A DNA stretch of 5,240 bases from positions 1 to 5,240 of the forward strand of contig CAXTJZ010000245.1 in the NCBI GenBank assembly GCA_964244695.1. The letters run 5' to 3'. The notes beneath the pieces are model-generated. The model had not been told where the DNA came from, searched no databases, and worked only from the letters and a program-made list of their open reading frames with translations. This stretch comes from BOG-908 sp964244695. Lineage in GTDB: Bacteria; Pseudomonadota; Alphaproteobacteria; Acetobacterales; Acetobacteraceae. This document shows positions 5,115-5,240 of the stretch, piece after piece; positions within the stretch are counted from its first letter, which is position 1, and each line of letters opens with the position of its first letter. The position numbers and the translations under genes are program-made.

Positions 5115-5180
5115 CAAGCGAAAGGAAGCAAGGCCTTCTTTTTTGAAAAAAAGAAGCAAAAAACTTTTACTCCCCGCATC
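5115..5180. repeat. T-tract palindrome, copy D, upstream of folE in inverted orientation
   Basis: This is the same unit as copy B on the opposite strand: 5122-5168 matches the reverse complement of 3051-3097 with one mismatch. The sequence AAGCG-AAAGGAAGC at its left edge matches copy C (AAGCGTAAAGGAAGC) except for one missing T, so the stop codon present in copies B and C is absent here. Unlike copies A to C, no visible gene ends against it. It sits 57 bases upstream of the folE start codon. Confidence 0.7.
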
Positions 5181-5240
5181 TGCACCAGCCGGCCTTTTCC
5201 GGAAGGGTAAGGCCGTGGCAGCGCCGGGGTGGAAACAGTT
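5181..5240. other. Window-edge non-coding stretch with a 7-bp dyad
   Basis: CGGCCTT (5190-5196) and AAGGCCG (5209-5215) form an inverted repeat around a 12-base loop that itself contains the palindrome TTCCGGAA. No T-run follows. It could be the 3' end region of a gene beyond the right edge or part of an extended repeat. I see no coding sequence here. Confidence 0.3.

Noticed and set aside
1..5240. CRISPR array, tRNA, rRNA, insertion sequence or phage gene
   Set aside because: There are no regularly spaced direct repeats, no cloverleaf-like sequence in the gaps, and no transposase, integrase or phage-like coding content. The four T-tract copies are dispersed, not arrayed.

Overview
The window looks like a chromosomal segment of a GC-rich alphaproteobacterium. 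The core order rplY (CTC-type L25) - pth - ychF is typical of that class. The style of the intergenic repeats (T-tract palindromes and a GC-rich multi-hairpin block) resembles what I recall from Acetobacteraceae such as Gluconacetobacter or Roseomonas relatives. The family-level guess is an inference from memory, not a search result.

Layout, left to right. (1) Positions 1-116, minus strand: the 5' end of a gene for an exported protein, with a clear signal peptide followed by the start of a probable VOC/glyoxalase-fold domain. (2) Positions 117-437: a divergent, non-coding control region with several small dyads. (3) Positions 438-2914, plus strand: rplY, pth and ychF, a translation-associated cluster of ribosomal protein bL25, peptidyl-tRNA hydrolase and the ribosome-associated ATPase YchF. 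A compact multi-hairpin palindrome (1125-1237) fills the whole rplY-pth gap, while pth and ychF overlap by one base. (4) Positions 2915-3100: the convergent junction, holding two copies of a T-tract palindrome. (5) Positions 3101-4312, minus strand: a SAM-dependent methyltransferase with an N-terminal zinc ribbon and an extra C-terminal domain. (6) Positions 4417-5058, minus strand: folE, GTP cyclohydrolase I, upstream of the methyltransferase on the same strand and separated from it by a third T-tract palindrome. (7) Positions 5059-5240: the folE leader, a fourth T-tract palindrome in opposite orientation, and a dyad near the window edge. No gene is recognisable in this last stretch.

The coding content is mostly ordinary housekeeping. 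The most unusual material lies between the genes. The T-tract palindrome (copies near 2915, 3051, 4372 and 5121) directly abuts the stop codons of ychF, the methyltransferase and folE. In the last two, the stop codon itself appears to lie inside the shared repeat sequence. The methyltransferase-folE block is bracketed by near-identical inverted copies. A second observation is codon-level: all six Ile-Arg(CGC) pairs in the window are written ATA-CGC, never ATC-CGC, across four genes. I see no CRISPR array, tRNA, rRNA, transposase or phage gene.
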